Positions 22,996 to 32,870 of a DNA stretch of 64,000 nucleotides are shown piece after piece (position 1 is the first letter of the stretch; every line of letters begins with the position of its first letter). Position numbers and translations under genes: made by a program. Under the pieces are notes generated by a model. The model saw nothing but the letters and a program-made list of their open reading frames with translations, ran no database searches and was not told where the DNA came from. Location: NCBI GenBank assembly GCA_011109175.1, contig RDEW01000012.1:970552-1034551 (forward strand). The letters run 5' to 3'. This stretch comes from Dicyema japonicum. Lineage: Eukaryota; Dicyemida; Rhombozoa; Dicyemidae.

Positions 22996-23513
22996 TCTAT
23001 TATTCATAAGCAATCGCCAATACGTTGGGATCGTTCGCAGGAATCATATGTATTCAGTCTGCATATTCGATTATCTCAGAAATTAATTATTATTTCCTTT
23101 AATAATGAAAAACGACATATTTCTCAGAACATGAGAGATTGCTTTCTGTATCGCGGTGAGATTTTCACAACTTCATTCTTAAGTAATCCCGATAATTTCT
23201 CAAATGGAATAATCCTTTAATATATTATTATTTTATAATTTATTAAAGTTTTATTAGAATACAGAAATCGACATTATAAATGGATGACGATTGACGTCGA
23301 TACCTCAGCTGTTAAGAGACAGTGGGCTGTGGACGATGGTCATAGCCGAATTCCATATGATGGCTTTACAGTGAAGAGCTTCTGACACGCTGATCTCAGG
23401 AGGTTTTTTCCACCATTGTTTTGCTGTCTTCAAGTGCCTATATAACACGGGTAGTCACTAAGTCGTTTATTTTTTCAATTCAGAATTTTGTCTAACAATA
23501 ATTATATTGAACA
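22996..23513. other. Gene-free stretch, 3' of the R2-type LINE
   Basis: No gene supported. The part nearest 23513 is presumably the 3' untranslated region of the minus-strand R2-type LINE; no poly(A) or microsatellite tail is evident. Confidence 0.4.
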
Positions 23514-25997
23514 TCATTGATGAGTTTGGGTGATGACCTCATCATTCTTGAGTTTCCTACGGTTAATTTCCCAATTATTGTTAATCGCCATCGTTATTTG
23601 TTCAAACCCGTGTTTATATTCTACAAGCATGCTCTCTAAAGTCTTCTTCAGCGCAATCGTTTGGATGTACGCTCGGGTGATGGTCGTAATTCCAATGATG
23701 TCCATGTATGATTTGAAATACCTGGAGACAATTCCATCCCAGGTAAGAACAATTGGGAGTATCTTTACTTTGGCTTTGTAAATGATCTCTAGTTCACTCG
23801 CAAGAATGTCGTATTTATGTAGTTTTTCAACTTCGACAGCCTTGAGATTGTCCATTGCTGTTACTCCAATTTCAATTAGCCATATTTGGTTCATTTTCTT
23901 ATCGTACAAGAAAATGTCAGGCTTGTTATATTGGACTTTGGACTCCGTTGGAATGGTCGTATCAACTCGGATCTCGGCATGCTGATTTGTGATGATGCTT
24001 TGAATAGAATGTGACTTCAATTTTTTGGATTTTTTAAATCCAAATTTTCTAGATAAATGCATGTGAATGCATTTAACTATTTCATTGTGTCGTCTTGTAT
24101 AGTCTGAGTTTAGCATTCTGTTACACCTCGTAGCCAAATGATCGACAGTTTTTTTCGAGGAATTACAATGTGGACATTTTAGACCAAGATCCCGGAAAAA
24201 GATATTCCTATCTTGCAAAAGAAAGAACATCGCTTCAGACTTGGGAGAAATATTTCCATTTGTGATCCATGTAGACGATGATTTTATGTCAAATGTATCA
24301 TTCTCAAGTGATTCAAATAATATTGAATGTAGGCTTTTCTTTTTGATGATAGACAGGAGAGAGTTAATCTGTGAACTCTTTAGATTCTCCACAATGTCTA
24401 TGGTTGGGCCCATTTGGTATTTTACCCGCAGGAATTCTGTGATTGTGGCCATATGTGTTTTTCTTAGCTGTTCGGCCCACAGAATTCCAGCTTTTCTCAG
24501 AGAAATCTTTTTCCGCCTTTCAAGGCTTGTTTTAAACTCAAGTAGCATTTTTTCTGACTTAAAAGTAACTGATATCAGCCCTCTTCCCAGCGTACTCCTT
24601 GGTAAGTATAATCTTTCCTTGGAAGCCGGTTTCATGTGAATACCCAAACGCATAAGTAATTTTCTGACTAATCTATCAAATTCCTCGTATTCACCGGGTT
24701 CCATCTCGAGAAGACCAACATAATAATTAAGAAGGGATAGAGCATGTTCATTTATGGCTTTAAACAAATTGACCGAATTCAATTTCGTTTTTGACAGTTT
24801 TTCAATACGATCTTGCACCTCCTCTTTGATATTTTTAAGTACAACTTCTTTAACTACTTTGCTGGAATTGTCTTCTAACACCCCCAAATAGCGATAACTA
24901 TCCACTCCATCCATTAGTTTAGCATCATTCGATAGTAAATAACTATTTGTTGCGGACTTTTCAAAATTCTTTTCTAAGCCGGACAATTTAAAGTAAGCAT
25001 TCACATCTTTCATCATGCATGCCAGTGTCCCTTCCTCTTTTGCCAAAAGTTTCAAATCATCGATGAATAAGAAATGATTCGCAGAAAAAGTAAAAGAATT
25101 AGATTCAGCAGTATTGATAGACATGCTCGGATATTTTGCAGACAACATTCTGCTTAGTGGATCCAAAACAAATACAAATAATTGAGGTGATAGAGAGTCA
25201 CCTTGGAGTATTCCACGTTCAATATTAATCGTTCCCAATATCTTTTTCCCCAATCTTAATGACACACGCCAGTTTGGAATTATTGATATTACAAACTTGG
25301 TTATCCATTCTGGTAGTCCCGAGTTTTCCAGGATTTTAACAAGATACTCGTGACTCACTGAATCAAACGCTTTTCTAACATCAATCCATGCACAGAATAG
25401 TTTGTTTTCATGGGCTTTGTTAACACATCTGTTTAAAAGTGCCAATTCCTTTGCTCCTTGACAGTGTCGTTTTGTCCCAAGCTGATACTCAGTAATTAAA
25501 TCATAAGTTTCAGCATATTGTGCAATTTTTTCGTTTACACATTTCGTAACCAGCTTGTATAAGCACGGCATACATGTAATCGGTCTAAGATCCTTAGGGT
25601 CAACAGAGTTCTTCTTCTTTGGGATTAGGTATGTAATCCCCGTATAAAACCATCTTTTCGGTTGACTTTTCCCACTAATGATATCTCTGATCTCTTTAAA
25701 TAAATATTGATGAAGAGAATCCAACTTCTTGATAAAGAAGTTATATACGCAATCAACTCCGGGGGCCTTCCAATTTGGGAGGTACTCAATTAAATTTGAT
25801 ATAAAATTATCGTTTATATCAGAGTCTTGCTGTTCAACTCCCGTTATTCTCTTGTTCATTCCAAAACTCAAATCATTTTTATCCCTTTTTTCCCAAACCT
25901 CTGTCCAAAATTTAAAGCATTCGGATGTGTCAAAGCCATCAATGCACTCAATGTCAGAATCTGACTTTTGTTTTCTATAGAATGACCTTCTGTTCAA
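23514..25997 (-). CDS. R2-type LINE polyprotein: reverse transcriptase plus restriction-like endonuclease
   Basis: An uninterrupted 827-codon frame, the longest in the window. Order from the N-terminus: linker; RT blocks WKAPGVDCVYNFF, DPKDLRPITCMPCLYKL, YQLGTKRHCQGAKELALL, WIDVRKAFDSVSHEYL, GILQGDSLSPQLFVFVLDPL and the catalytic HFLFIDDLKLLAKEE (FIDD in place of the common FADD or YMDD); thumb with SYRYLGVLED; Cys/His knuckle CPHCN...DHLATRC; then KPDIFLYDKKMNQIWLIEIG followed by EKLHKYD, the PD...E...K pattern of the restriction-like endonuclease of R2, NeSL and related LINEs. The first ATG/TTG region has no N-terminal zinc fingers, so the copy may be 5'-truncated or rely on an upstream exon. 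A 20-bp tandem duplication (25999-26038) lies directly upstream and closes the frame. Whether it still moves, or is kept by the host, cannot be told from one copy. No rDNA flanks are visible. Confidence 0.93.
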   Translation of the reverse strand: MNRRSFYRKQKSDSDIECIDGFDTSECFKFWTEVWEKRDKNDLSFGMNKRITGVEQQDSDINDNFISNLIEYLPNWKAPGVDCVYNFFIKKLDSLHQYLFKEIRDIISGKSQPKRWFYTGITYLIPKKKNSVDPKDLRPITCMPCLYKLVTKCVNEKIAQYAETYDLITEYQLGTKRHCQGAKELALLNRCVNKAHENKLFCAWIDVRKAFDSVSHEYLVKILENSGLPEWITKFVISIIPNWRVSLRLGKKILGTINIERGILQGDSLSPQLFVFVLDPLSRMLSAKYPSMSINTAESNSFTFSANHFLFIDDLKLLAKEEGTLACMMKDVNAYFKLSGLEKNFEKSATNSYLLSNDAKLMDGVDSYRYLGVLEDNSSKVVKEVVLKNIKEEVQDRIEKLSKTKLNSVNLFKAINEHALSLLNYYVGLLEMEPGEYEEFDRLVRKLLMRLGIHMKPASKERLYLPRSTLGRGLISVTFKSEKMLLEFKTSLERRKKISLRKAGILWAEQLRKTHMATITEFLRVKYQMGPTIDIVENLKSSQINSLLSIIKKKSLHSILFESLENDTFDIKSSSTWITNGNISPKSEAMFFLLQDRNIFFRDLGLKCPHCNSSKKTVDHLATRCNRMLNSDYTRRHNEIVKCIHMHLSRKFGFKKSKKLKSHSIQSIITNQHAEIRVDTTIPTESKVQYNKPDIFLYDKKMNQIWLIEIGVTAMDNLKAVEVEKLHKYDILASELEIIYKAKVKILPIVLTWDGIVSRYFKSYMDIIGITTITRAYIQTIALKKTLESMLVEYKHGFEQITMAINNNWEINRRKLKNDEVITQTHQ

Positions 25998-25998
25998 C

Positions 25999-26038
25999 TC
26001 AAAATTTCGATTATCAGTTCAAAATTTCGATTATCAGT
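25999..26038. repeat. 20-bp tandem duplication upstream of the R2-type ORF
   Basis: AAAATTTCGATTATCAGTTC occurs twice in direct succession. It lies at the 5' boundary of the element's reading frame. Confidence 0.9.
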
Positions 26039-26040
26039 TC

Positions 26041-26339
26041 CATAATATAAATATATTAATTTATTTCTAAAAAGGTTGAGATATTTCGAAGTTTTAACGG
26101 AGCCTTTCTTCAAGAAGTTTTCTATTTTATGAGAAGTGAAATTTGTATCTTATTTTAATGATTCTTAGTTGATAATATTAAGATTCCTTATTTTATGGCC
26201 TCCTCACCTGATATTGTAGTCTTCCACGACAAAAAACATTTTTATGGGTAGTTTCCGAAATAACGAATGTGAACGTACAAAAATCTAGTTTGGTTGTAAT
26301 AAGTGAAAAGTTATTTCGCAACTTCATTTTCAAGTAATC
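26041..26339. other. Gene-free stretch
   Basis: AT-rich; nothing recognised. Confidence 0.4.
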
Positions 26340-27390
26340 TTGATACTCCTTTCACTTGGAATTCTCATTAATGCGAGCGTATCTTCAACGTCCGGTCGAG
26401 GGAAGCAAGCTACACTGTCGGGGAGCGCTTGGAATTCGCAACGTCCGTTCGAGATTACCAATGAAGCAAGCTACACTGTCGGGAGACTCGGAGGGCTTGG
26501 AATTCGCAACCCTGTAGACGTTTCTCTCCCTGCATATGTTTCGTCGCTAATGGCCTGTAACTCCCTTTTAGGAGGATTCTACACTCTCCCTGAATTCTCT
26601 ACTGATCAGGACGTCGGCCATGCTCGTGAGCCGTACCTATCAGCTTTCTCTCCCTTCAAGTTCTCTCAGCGGGGTCTGACGATACTGATGTCAGAATTCT
26701 TTTGAAGATCTGCTAGTGTAATCATCGCCGTGCTTGTTGATTGTCGGGGCGTCTTCCGAGAACGGTGCCTAGCTAACGCCATTCCCAGTAAAGTTTTGGG
26801 TACTTTTTTGAGTGATGAATGTGTCCATTGAGATCTCATTACGATTGGGATTAAAAGTCTGTGTTCGACATCCATGCCGATGCACAGACCAGATCGACTG
26901 TTTGGCCAATACCCTCTCTCCTGCAGGAAGAGGCTTAGCAGAATTCTTAGACATATGGCCTTGAACGAAGTTAGGTGAGCTTCTATACATTGTGGACATT
27001 CCTCCATGCTCGATCCTGTCGGTCTTTGCAAGTGTGACGGAAAACGACTAGATGTGATGACAATCTTCCCCTTTGAAGACTGGGAAATCTCTTGTCTTGG
27101 ACGTCAACCTGCATCGACATGTTTTCCTCTTGCAACCTACTCTAGAGTGGCTCTGGAGCCTGTTCTGACAATGAGTTGGCTTAGACATTGAAACAGGCAA
27201 AGTAAACGGTCCTACCCAATGATTTTTTGTTCGTTCCACTTGCTGTTGAGACATCTGGTTCCCTTGCCCCTGGGACACTAGAATTCTTGAGTCATCTAGA
27301 GTTCGGGTTTCAACACAATCAGGAGACCCCTTGTGAGCGCTGTCGGTTATTTGAGCGAATCTCGCTTGCCATCTAGAGGGAATAACCAAA
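26340..27390 (+). pseudogene. WYLDD-type LINE, post-RT and C-terminal region
   Basis: The plus strand first encodes RLGGLGIRNPVDVSLPAYVS, the post-RT block of this LINE family, with an imperfect duplication of GAAGCAAGCTACACTGTCGG (26402 and 26465). Further on come pieces matching LGTFLxDExL, the Cys-rich PHRCRCG block (altered) and LDPVGLCKCDGKRLDVMTIF, the RPDG site altered to RLDV. Stops and shifts in every part mark it as dead. It shows that GGLGIR and the C-terminal nuclease-like part belong to one element. Confidence 0.75.
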
Positions 27391-28207
27391 CAGTAAGGGC
27401 GGCCGCTAAATATCTATTTGCTCACTTTTTCCTTAATAAATTGATTTTTAATCGAAGACTTAGTTTATTACCATAGATTAAAGTTTTATTAGGAAAAAAA
27501 ACATTAGTAACAAATCATAGTTCATGTTAAAAGACAGTGGCCACAACCAATCGCTGTGAAAACTCTCCTTTCTCAGATATCTCTGAATCGCGCCGTAATC
27601 GCACCTCAATTTTGTTGCAACTCTCTACTCCTTCGGAAGTTTCAAGCGATTGAATAATCATCAAATAGCTTTAAGACGATTTGAGATTGGATTTTGCAAA
27701 ACAGCTCGACATGTCATAAAAACATCAAAGACTATAACAGTAATATTATTTCTTGATTATCATGAATTATCAATGAGTAATCAGATTATTCATTGAGTGG
27801 GCTTATATTGTTACTAAAGCATAGATACTTATAGAATTAGTGTGTGCCGACAGAAAATTTTCTTCACAGTTGATTACGGTGAACAATTTGGACAAGAATG
27901 TTCTTCATACAAGTTGACCACGTTCGTGACTTTCTAGCATCAACAGACAAGAAACAAGCAAAAACTGTACTTCTATGCAGTGCCATATTATAGTTATAGC
28001 TCTCCTCATGCAGGAAACGCACTTTATTTAGTAAAGAACAGTTATGATAACTACTCCTTGAGGGAGAACCAAGGAATGCTCTTCACTTACTTTTTCTTTT
28101 TGTTGGGTGTATCCTCTTAGTAGACTATCAGGTTCCGCATTGAAACTTCACTGATGGCGACTTCCTATCTTTTGTCTTAGCCATAACCCTTCTCGTTGAT
28201 CCCTTTT
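27391..28207. other. Gene-free stretch
   Basis: No gene, RNA or ordered repeat recognised. Confidence 0.4.
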
Positions 28208-28972
28208 CTATCTGGCAAGCAATCCTCCGAGTTCTTGCAAGAATTCAGCCGTCATTGGACCAACGGCTCCCGATGATTCGGTCGCAACAGGAGTAAATCG
28301 GTAGCGATCCCCGAGGCAAGAATATTTCTTGATTTTTAGGTTTTCCGTAGTCGAAGCAGCTGCTCCAGGTGTCTGAACCGATTTGAAAATATTCGTGTTT
28401 GAGAACGTGTCTACACAAGTTGCGTCCCAGACCAATGATATTCCAGACGTGAAAGAGAAAAGGGTCATCCCGTCAGGTCTCTTTCCATCTCCTCGATCAA
28501 GACCCACTGGTTCAAGCTGTGCTGGGAAGCCTGAAGCCTTCAGAGCTCTGACGATCACATCATTCAGAGCAGCATTACGTGGTCCCCTTCCGGCGCTTCT
28601 TCTGCAGGACAGCGGGTGCAATCCTTTCGCATCGACTGTTTTCCCGCATCGGCATCGGTGCTCCAGGCAAACGTCTAGTCCCAGCCTTTGTCCGATTCCA
28701 ATCCTCAAAGAATCGCCGTCCAAAAAGGTCCCGAGGTTTGGGACCTGCTCCACTCCCTCTACTTGAAGCTGACACCAAACAAGCCAGACGATGTTGATTT
28801 GCTTATTTTTAAGGTCTTCCAAAATTTTGAAGCAGACAATGTCATCCCAATCACTTTGCTTCGTTGTGTCTTCGGGGATTTTGAGTCCGGACCCGTTCCA
28901 TTTCCGACAAGCTTCGTCAAATGACTCATTCCAGCGAAGTCCAATTGTGTTATGAAGGACTTGCCGTGTCAA
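28208..28972 (-). CDS. WYLDD-type LINE C-terminal domain, best preserved copy
   Basis: An open minus-strand frame of 254 codons with no RT upstream. It contains LGTFLDGDSLRIGIGQRLGL, a Cys/His block CLEHRCRCGKTVDAKGLHPL followed by SCRRSAG, then ALNDVIVRALKASGFPAQLE, PVGLDRGDGKRPDGMTLFSF and LVWDATCVDTF, then FTPVATESSGAVGP and FLQELGGLL. The RPDG...WDAT spacing (16 residues from Asp to Asp) resembles the PD-(D/E)XK layout of the R2-type endonuclease at 23514-25997 (PD, 15 residues, E). In this family the segment follows the RT, as 26340-27390 shows. It is probably a truncated insertion rather than a host gene, though the frame is unusually clean. Confidence 0.8.
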   Translation of the reverse strand: MTRQVLHNTIGLRWNESFDEACRKWNGSGLKIPEDTTKQSDWDDIVCFKILEDLKNKQINIVWLVWCQLQVEGVEQVPNLGTFLDGDSLRIGIGQRLGLDVCLEHRCRCGKTVDAKGLHPLSCRRSAGRGPRNAALNDVIVRALKASGFPAQLEPVGLDRGDGKRPDGMTLFSFTSGISLVWDATCVDTFSNTNIFKSVQTPGAAASTTENLKIKKYSCLGDRYRFTPVATESSGAVGPMTAEFLQELGGLLAR

Positions 28973-29220
28973 ATAATAATTATAAATAAAATAAAAAATT
29001 AGTAATTATTTTTAAAAAATATAATTAACTTAATTTTTAAATGTATTTTTATCAATTACCAAAATTGTGTGCATTTTGATTGAATAGATCTTTCTAGCAT
29101 TTGACTGCCTTAATTATAATATAACCTGTATAAGTTAGGAAAATTTTACGTGATTTTACTGTAATCATTACTTTCAATAACTTGTGTCAAATAACTAATT
29201 TGATACCTTCAATTTGTCAA
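28973..29220. other. AT-rich stretch
   Basis: Nothing recognised. Confidence 0.4.
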
Positions 29221-29224
29221 AAAA

Positions 29225-29655
29225 TAGCCAAAACAGGTTATTTCCGTCGAAACCATAAATTACGTCTTGTTTCTTTTCTTTTACAATAATAAGGATTAAT
29301 TTGATGATTATAAACAAAATGTATTAAAAACTATGTAATGAAGGAATTTCAAAAATGTCAGATTTGGGTTATCTCTGCCAATTATTTCAATATTGAGAAT
29401 TAAACATTATATTCATTTATGAACTCCACCACAACTGTTTCACAATCAATTAAGAGACCACTTGGTCTAATATCATGCAAAATATGACCAATTAGTCTTG
29501 AGAAAAGAAAACATGACACTTTCGGAAAGACCTGGTCGTGTTATTAGAGCGTAGTAGTTATGAGAGGAATATCGGTTACTGAGATTGATTATTAATATTT
29601 TTAACTCATTTTGACGATAAATTTGATTAAATAAACTAGAAAAGGTCAACTTCAT
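29225..29655 (-). CDS. Unidentified small gene or fragment
   Basis: From ATG 29655 the minus strand encodes MKLTFSSLFNQIYRQNELK through RYSSHNYYALITRPGLSES, a balanced, protein-like composition. Downstream, PSGLLIDCETVVVEFINEYN is also protein-like and ends in TAA. Between them lie possible GT-AG introns of 21 nt (GTCATG...CTCAAG) and 22 nt (GTCATA...ATTAG), but no combination gives a clean join. I do not recognise the family. Confidence 0.35.
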
Positions 29656-30865
29656 TGCGCCACATAGGTTTCCTGAAGGGATATCAGCGAGATTTACTTA
29701 AAATGGATGTCTCCGAAGTATTCCCTTGGGTAGAAGTGGATATCCGAAACTCTTCTCAAGATATGATTAAAAACCTTCTTTATGGAGGTTGATCCTTTCT
29801 TAGACAAATCGTAGGAAGTTATAGATAGACACTGGGGTCACTTAATCACAAGTTAATAAAATAGGTCATAAAACTGGGCTGCAGCAAAATACAGGGAAAT
29901 ATGAATTAAAAATGTTTACGTGGTTAATTGGTCGGAAGATTAGGGTGACAATATCCACTATTCCTATTTAGCTTATCCGTAGATGAAAGCATATGTCTTC
30001 TGTTTTCCCGTGAACATGGCGTGGTGTCAGACTCGGGTGATATCGGAAGCTTAGTTTAAGTGTCAGATGCAAAAACCCCATCTATTAATGCTTTCAGCAG
30101 CAATTTCCAGATATTCTAGAATTGAGATTTAATACTTGTATCAGTAAGCATAAAATTATAACTTTAATGCTCAAACTTAACTGACAGCCACATAATTTGA
30201 CTTAACAATCAGAACTAAAAATCTCTCCTGTAAAGCACTAATACTGGAGATAAAGATCTGTCCATTAAGTGATCGATTTGATATGCAACGCTTACGATAT
30301 TTCTCATTCATTTGACCCCACCACCCAACCTTCCCACTACTCAATCTGAGATCGTGCCTTAGAATCATGATTCCGTTCAAGTAGAAATCGTTTAATAAGA
30401 TAGAGTCTCTATCCAGATGGAAGAAAAGTCAGGGATCTCTTTACTTGCCATGGGCCACCAGGACTCGGTGTGAAAGTGTACAATTTCTGAGAGCGACCTG
30501 CCCTGTCTCTTAATGGTCGCCAGCTTCCTACATGTTAGCAAACCAGGAACTAGCAATTAAATTTTATAGGTTAATAAAAAGTATTACAGGTAAAATCACT
30601 CATAAAATTGCCTGAGAATCCTTTCAGGAATCCAGTGAATTACCTTTAATGATAATCTACCGAAAATTTTGACAGAAAAATGGGGACACGGAATAAATTC
30701 ACTTAATTACTCAGAACCCCAGGATCACCGAGAAAAACATATAATTGCAATGTATTTATATTTTCGATATAAAATAATCAAAAATAAATATTAATAATAT
30801 TTTATTTTAATTTTGCAAAAAATAATTTTAAATAAAATATTCAACATTTGAAATCAGTTAAACAA
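29656..30865. other. Mostly gene-free stretch with protein-like patches
   Basis: A plus-strand patch at 29702-29790 reads MDVSEVFPWVEVDIRNSSQD and another near 29970-30058 reads LSVDESICLLFSREHG. They could be exons of an unidentified gene joined by tiny introns, but I could not build one. The rest shows nothing. Confidence 0.3.
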
Positions 30866-31918
30866 ATGCGAGTCTGCTACCATAAGGATAATGAATTAAC
30901 GACTAGGATTCTCACAGTCCAAAGCTGTGTCGTAACCTCCAATGTAGGTTATAAAGCAGCAAAAAAAATTTTTACAGTTCACATAAAGTCTAAATTCTAG
31001 TTATTTGATGTTGAGTGCGACGGCATCCCTGTCTTAAATATCAGCAGTCACGGAGGTTTTCAACAAATTTAATTTTGCAGGCTACAAATTCAATTATGCA
31101 TTTGTGTACTCACAATCCGACCTCTGGTCCATCATCAATTGTTTGCGTATCAACTTTCCCTCTGGGTATCACTACATCCTCACAGGTTGCATTCCATTCT
31201 CAGTGTAGGATATTTATTCAGACCTTACATTTTGGAGGAAGTGTCGCTTATGATTGAAGCTCTGAAATATTATGAGTCAGATATAGTAGTCGGTATTTTC
31301 TCATTTTACTTTATAGTTTGCGATCCAGTAATAGGAGATAACGGCGAATCTGTTAATTTAATATTTTAATTACTAGTATGTGGATAGTCGATTGGGGAAC
31401 GCTACGGGATTGAGATGATGAAGTTCACTAATATTGTCACTCCCAACTTGTTCGAGCTAGAGTATTTCAATTTTTAATTTGACAAGAATGCTAACTCGGC
31501 GTGTCATAAAAAATGTCGACGAGGCCTTTAGTGCTTTAGAATTATTAAGCGATGGGTCCTTACGCCACCATACTAACAAGTATAGATACCCCAGATCACT
31601 GCCATTTAGTGTCCCTTCTCTGCTATTATTCGAGAGGTGAGAGTGCTTTGTTATTCTCAGGCGAATACCAGCACTATAAGATTCAATACCCTAGATACAC
31701 GAGCATTTCAGTGGAACCGGGGATGTGTTCAGTTCCCTGCTAATCGCATGGTTAGACAAGACACGTGATATCATCGTACCTTTAATATTTCATTGAAGGA
31801 TTCGTTCGAGCTCACAGTGAATTCTCTGCAAATGATTATTCACAAGACATATGTCAATGCAAAAAGTATTGAATTTATGATAATTTGCTAGAAGTTGGAG
31901 TTTCGACTCAAACCTTAA
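30866..31918 (+). CDS. PDXK: Pyridoxal kinase, ten exons with 17-26-nt introns
   Basis: Pyridoxal kinase phosphorylates vitamin B6 vitamers to make pyridoxal 5'-phosphate in the cytosol. The joined exons give RILTVQSCVVTSNVGYKAA (substrate-side start), ISSHGGY, YHYILTG, VVVCDPVIGDNGES, NIVTPNLFELEMLTRRVI, MGPYATILTS, FSGTGDVFSSLLIAWLDKT (GTGD with the catalytic Asp) and a short end KLEFRLKP before TAA at 31916-31918, in the order of animal PDXK. Introns: 30977-31000 (24), 31056-31080 (25), 31205-31221 (17, uncertain), 31293-31316 (24), 31352-31376 (25), 31462-31486 (25), 31637-31660 (24), 31776-31798 (23), 31866-31891 (26). Start chosen as ATG 30866, in frame with the first conserved block. 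Single-base frame breaks occur near 31389, 31551 and 31693, in the middle of conserved exons. Thus this is either a young pseudogene or contains consensus indels; introns and the catalytic site are preserved. Confidence 0.93.
31205..31221 (+). other. Candidate 17-nt intron in pyridoxal kinase
   Basis: GTAGGATATTTATTCAG: GT start, TTCAG end. Removing it joins LTGCIPFSV to PYILEEVSLMIEAL in the correct frame. An indel of one base with no intron would also restore frame but leaves five extra residues relative to animal PDXK. Confidence 0.5.
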
Positions 31919-31935
31919 ATTTAAATTTGGTTGAC

Positions 31936-32450
31936 TCATCTAATTGTATAACAGCCCCCAATATCATCTTTAAGGCTGAGAAATGTAACATTGAGTGAAA
32001 TAGTCTCCATGTCCCTAATTATGATTATTGATAAAATCCTAGTTCTTTTTATAACTGTTGACTTGTTCAGTGAATTTGCTAGGCCTTTAGTGATTCCTGA
32101 TAATCTGTTCGAGTTAATAGGAAGGTCAATTATGGGGAAGAGACCATTGACATGAATTATGCATAAATGTCGATAAGAAAACCATCTTGAAGAATCATTG
32201 GTCATGTCAAAATAATTCGCACAGAATTCGTTCACATAATTCTCATTCCATTGGCTAATTTATTTGTGATTGAATTTGGAGTGGTCCTGTGGTTCCATAT
32301 GAGGACTGCAACTTCGTCTATGAATATTATCTTCTCTCTGTGTTATGATTGGAGCATCACGCCATCAAATAATCTAAATTACTTGTCCGATTTTGCTCAA
32401 ATTGATATTGCCACCAAGTTACTCTCCGTTTTAGTTGACTGATAGTTCAC
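31936..32450 (-). CDS. Unidentified minus-strand coding segment
   Basis: A 99-codon frame (32235-31936) has a balanced composition, including HVNGLFPIIDLPINSNRLSG and TKGLANSLNKSTVIKRTR. Immediately upstream (about 32345-32245) another frame reads EKIIFIDEVAVLIWNHRTTP, whose IFIDE resembles the first catalytic Asp of Tc1/IS630 transposases. It could be one decayed transposase or an unrelated gene. It is convergent with the pyridoxal kinase gene, 18 bases from its stop. Confidence 0.35.
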
Positions 32451-32870
32451 TTAGAAGTAAGACTGATAGGTTAATCATACAAGCACTCATATAAGTTCAT
32501 TTTAGTAAAGGCTGTCCACTCTCAGATAAAAAAACATTTCCCTTGACGATTTGTAAGGAAATGCGTTCAATAAGCGAGCTCATTTCTCTCTTTTCATTTT
32601 CCTCCTCGCGATAAGCGATCCAATACATTCCAGCATTGTTAGTGATCTGTTTCCAACGAGCCCTGATGTTTCGACGGCGACTGGTTCAAGGATTGTCCAT
32701 CGAGACATTCGTATTTCTTTTTATTTAGGGTCTCAGCCCTTTCCGAGGCTGATCCTGCTAAGATAATACTCTATAATTCATCACATTTTTTTCTAAAGTC
32801 GTGACTTTTTATTATACATAGTTTTTAACTATTATTACCCAGGATCACAGGGTCAAAGAGAGAGAAATAA
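32451..32870. other. Gene-free stretch
   Basis: Nothing recognised. It borders the 3' end of the LINE at 32871. Confidence 0.4.
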
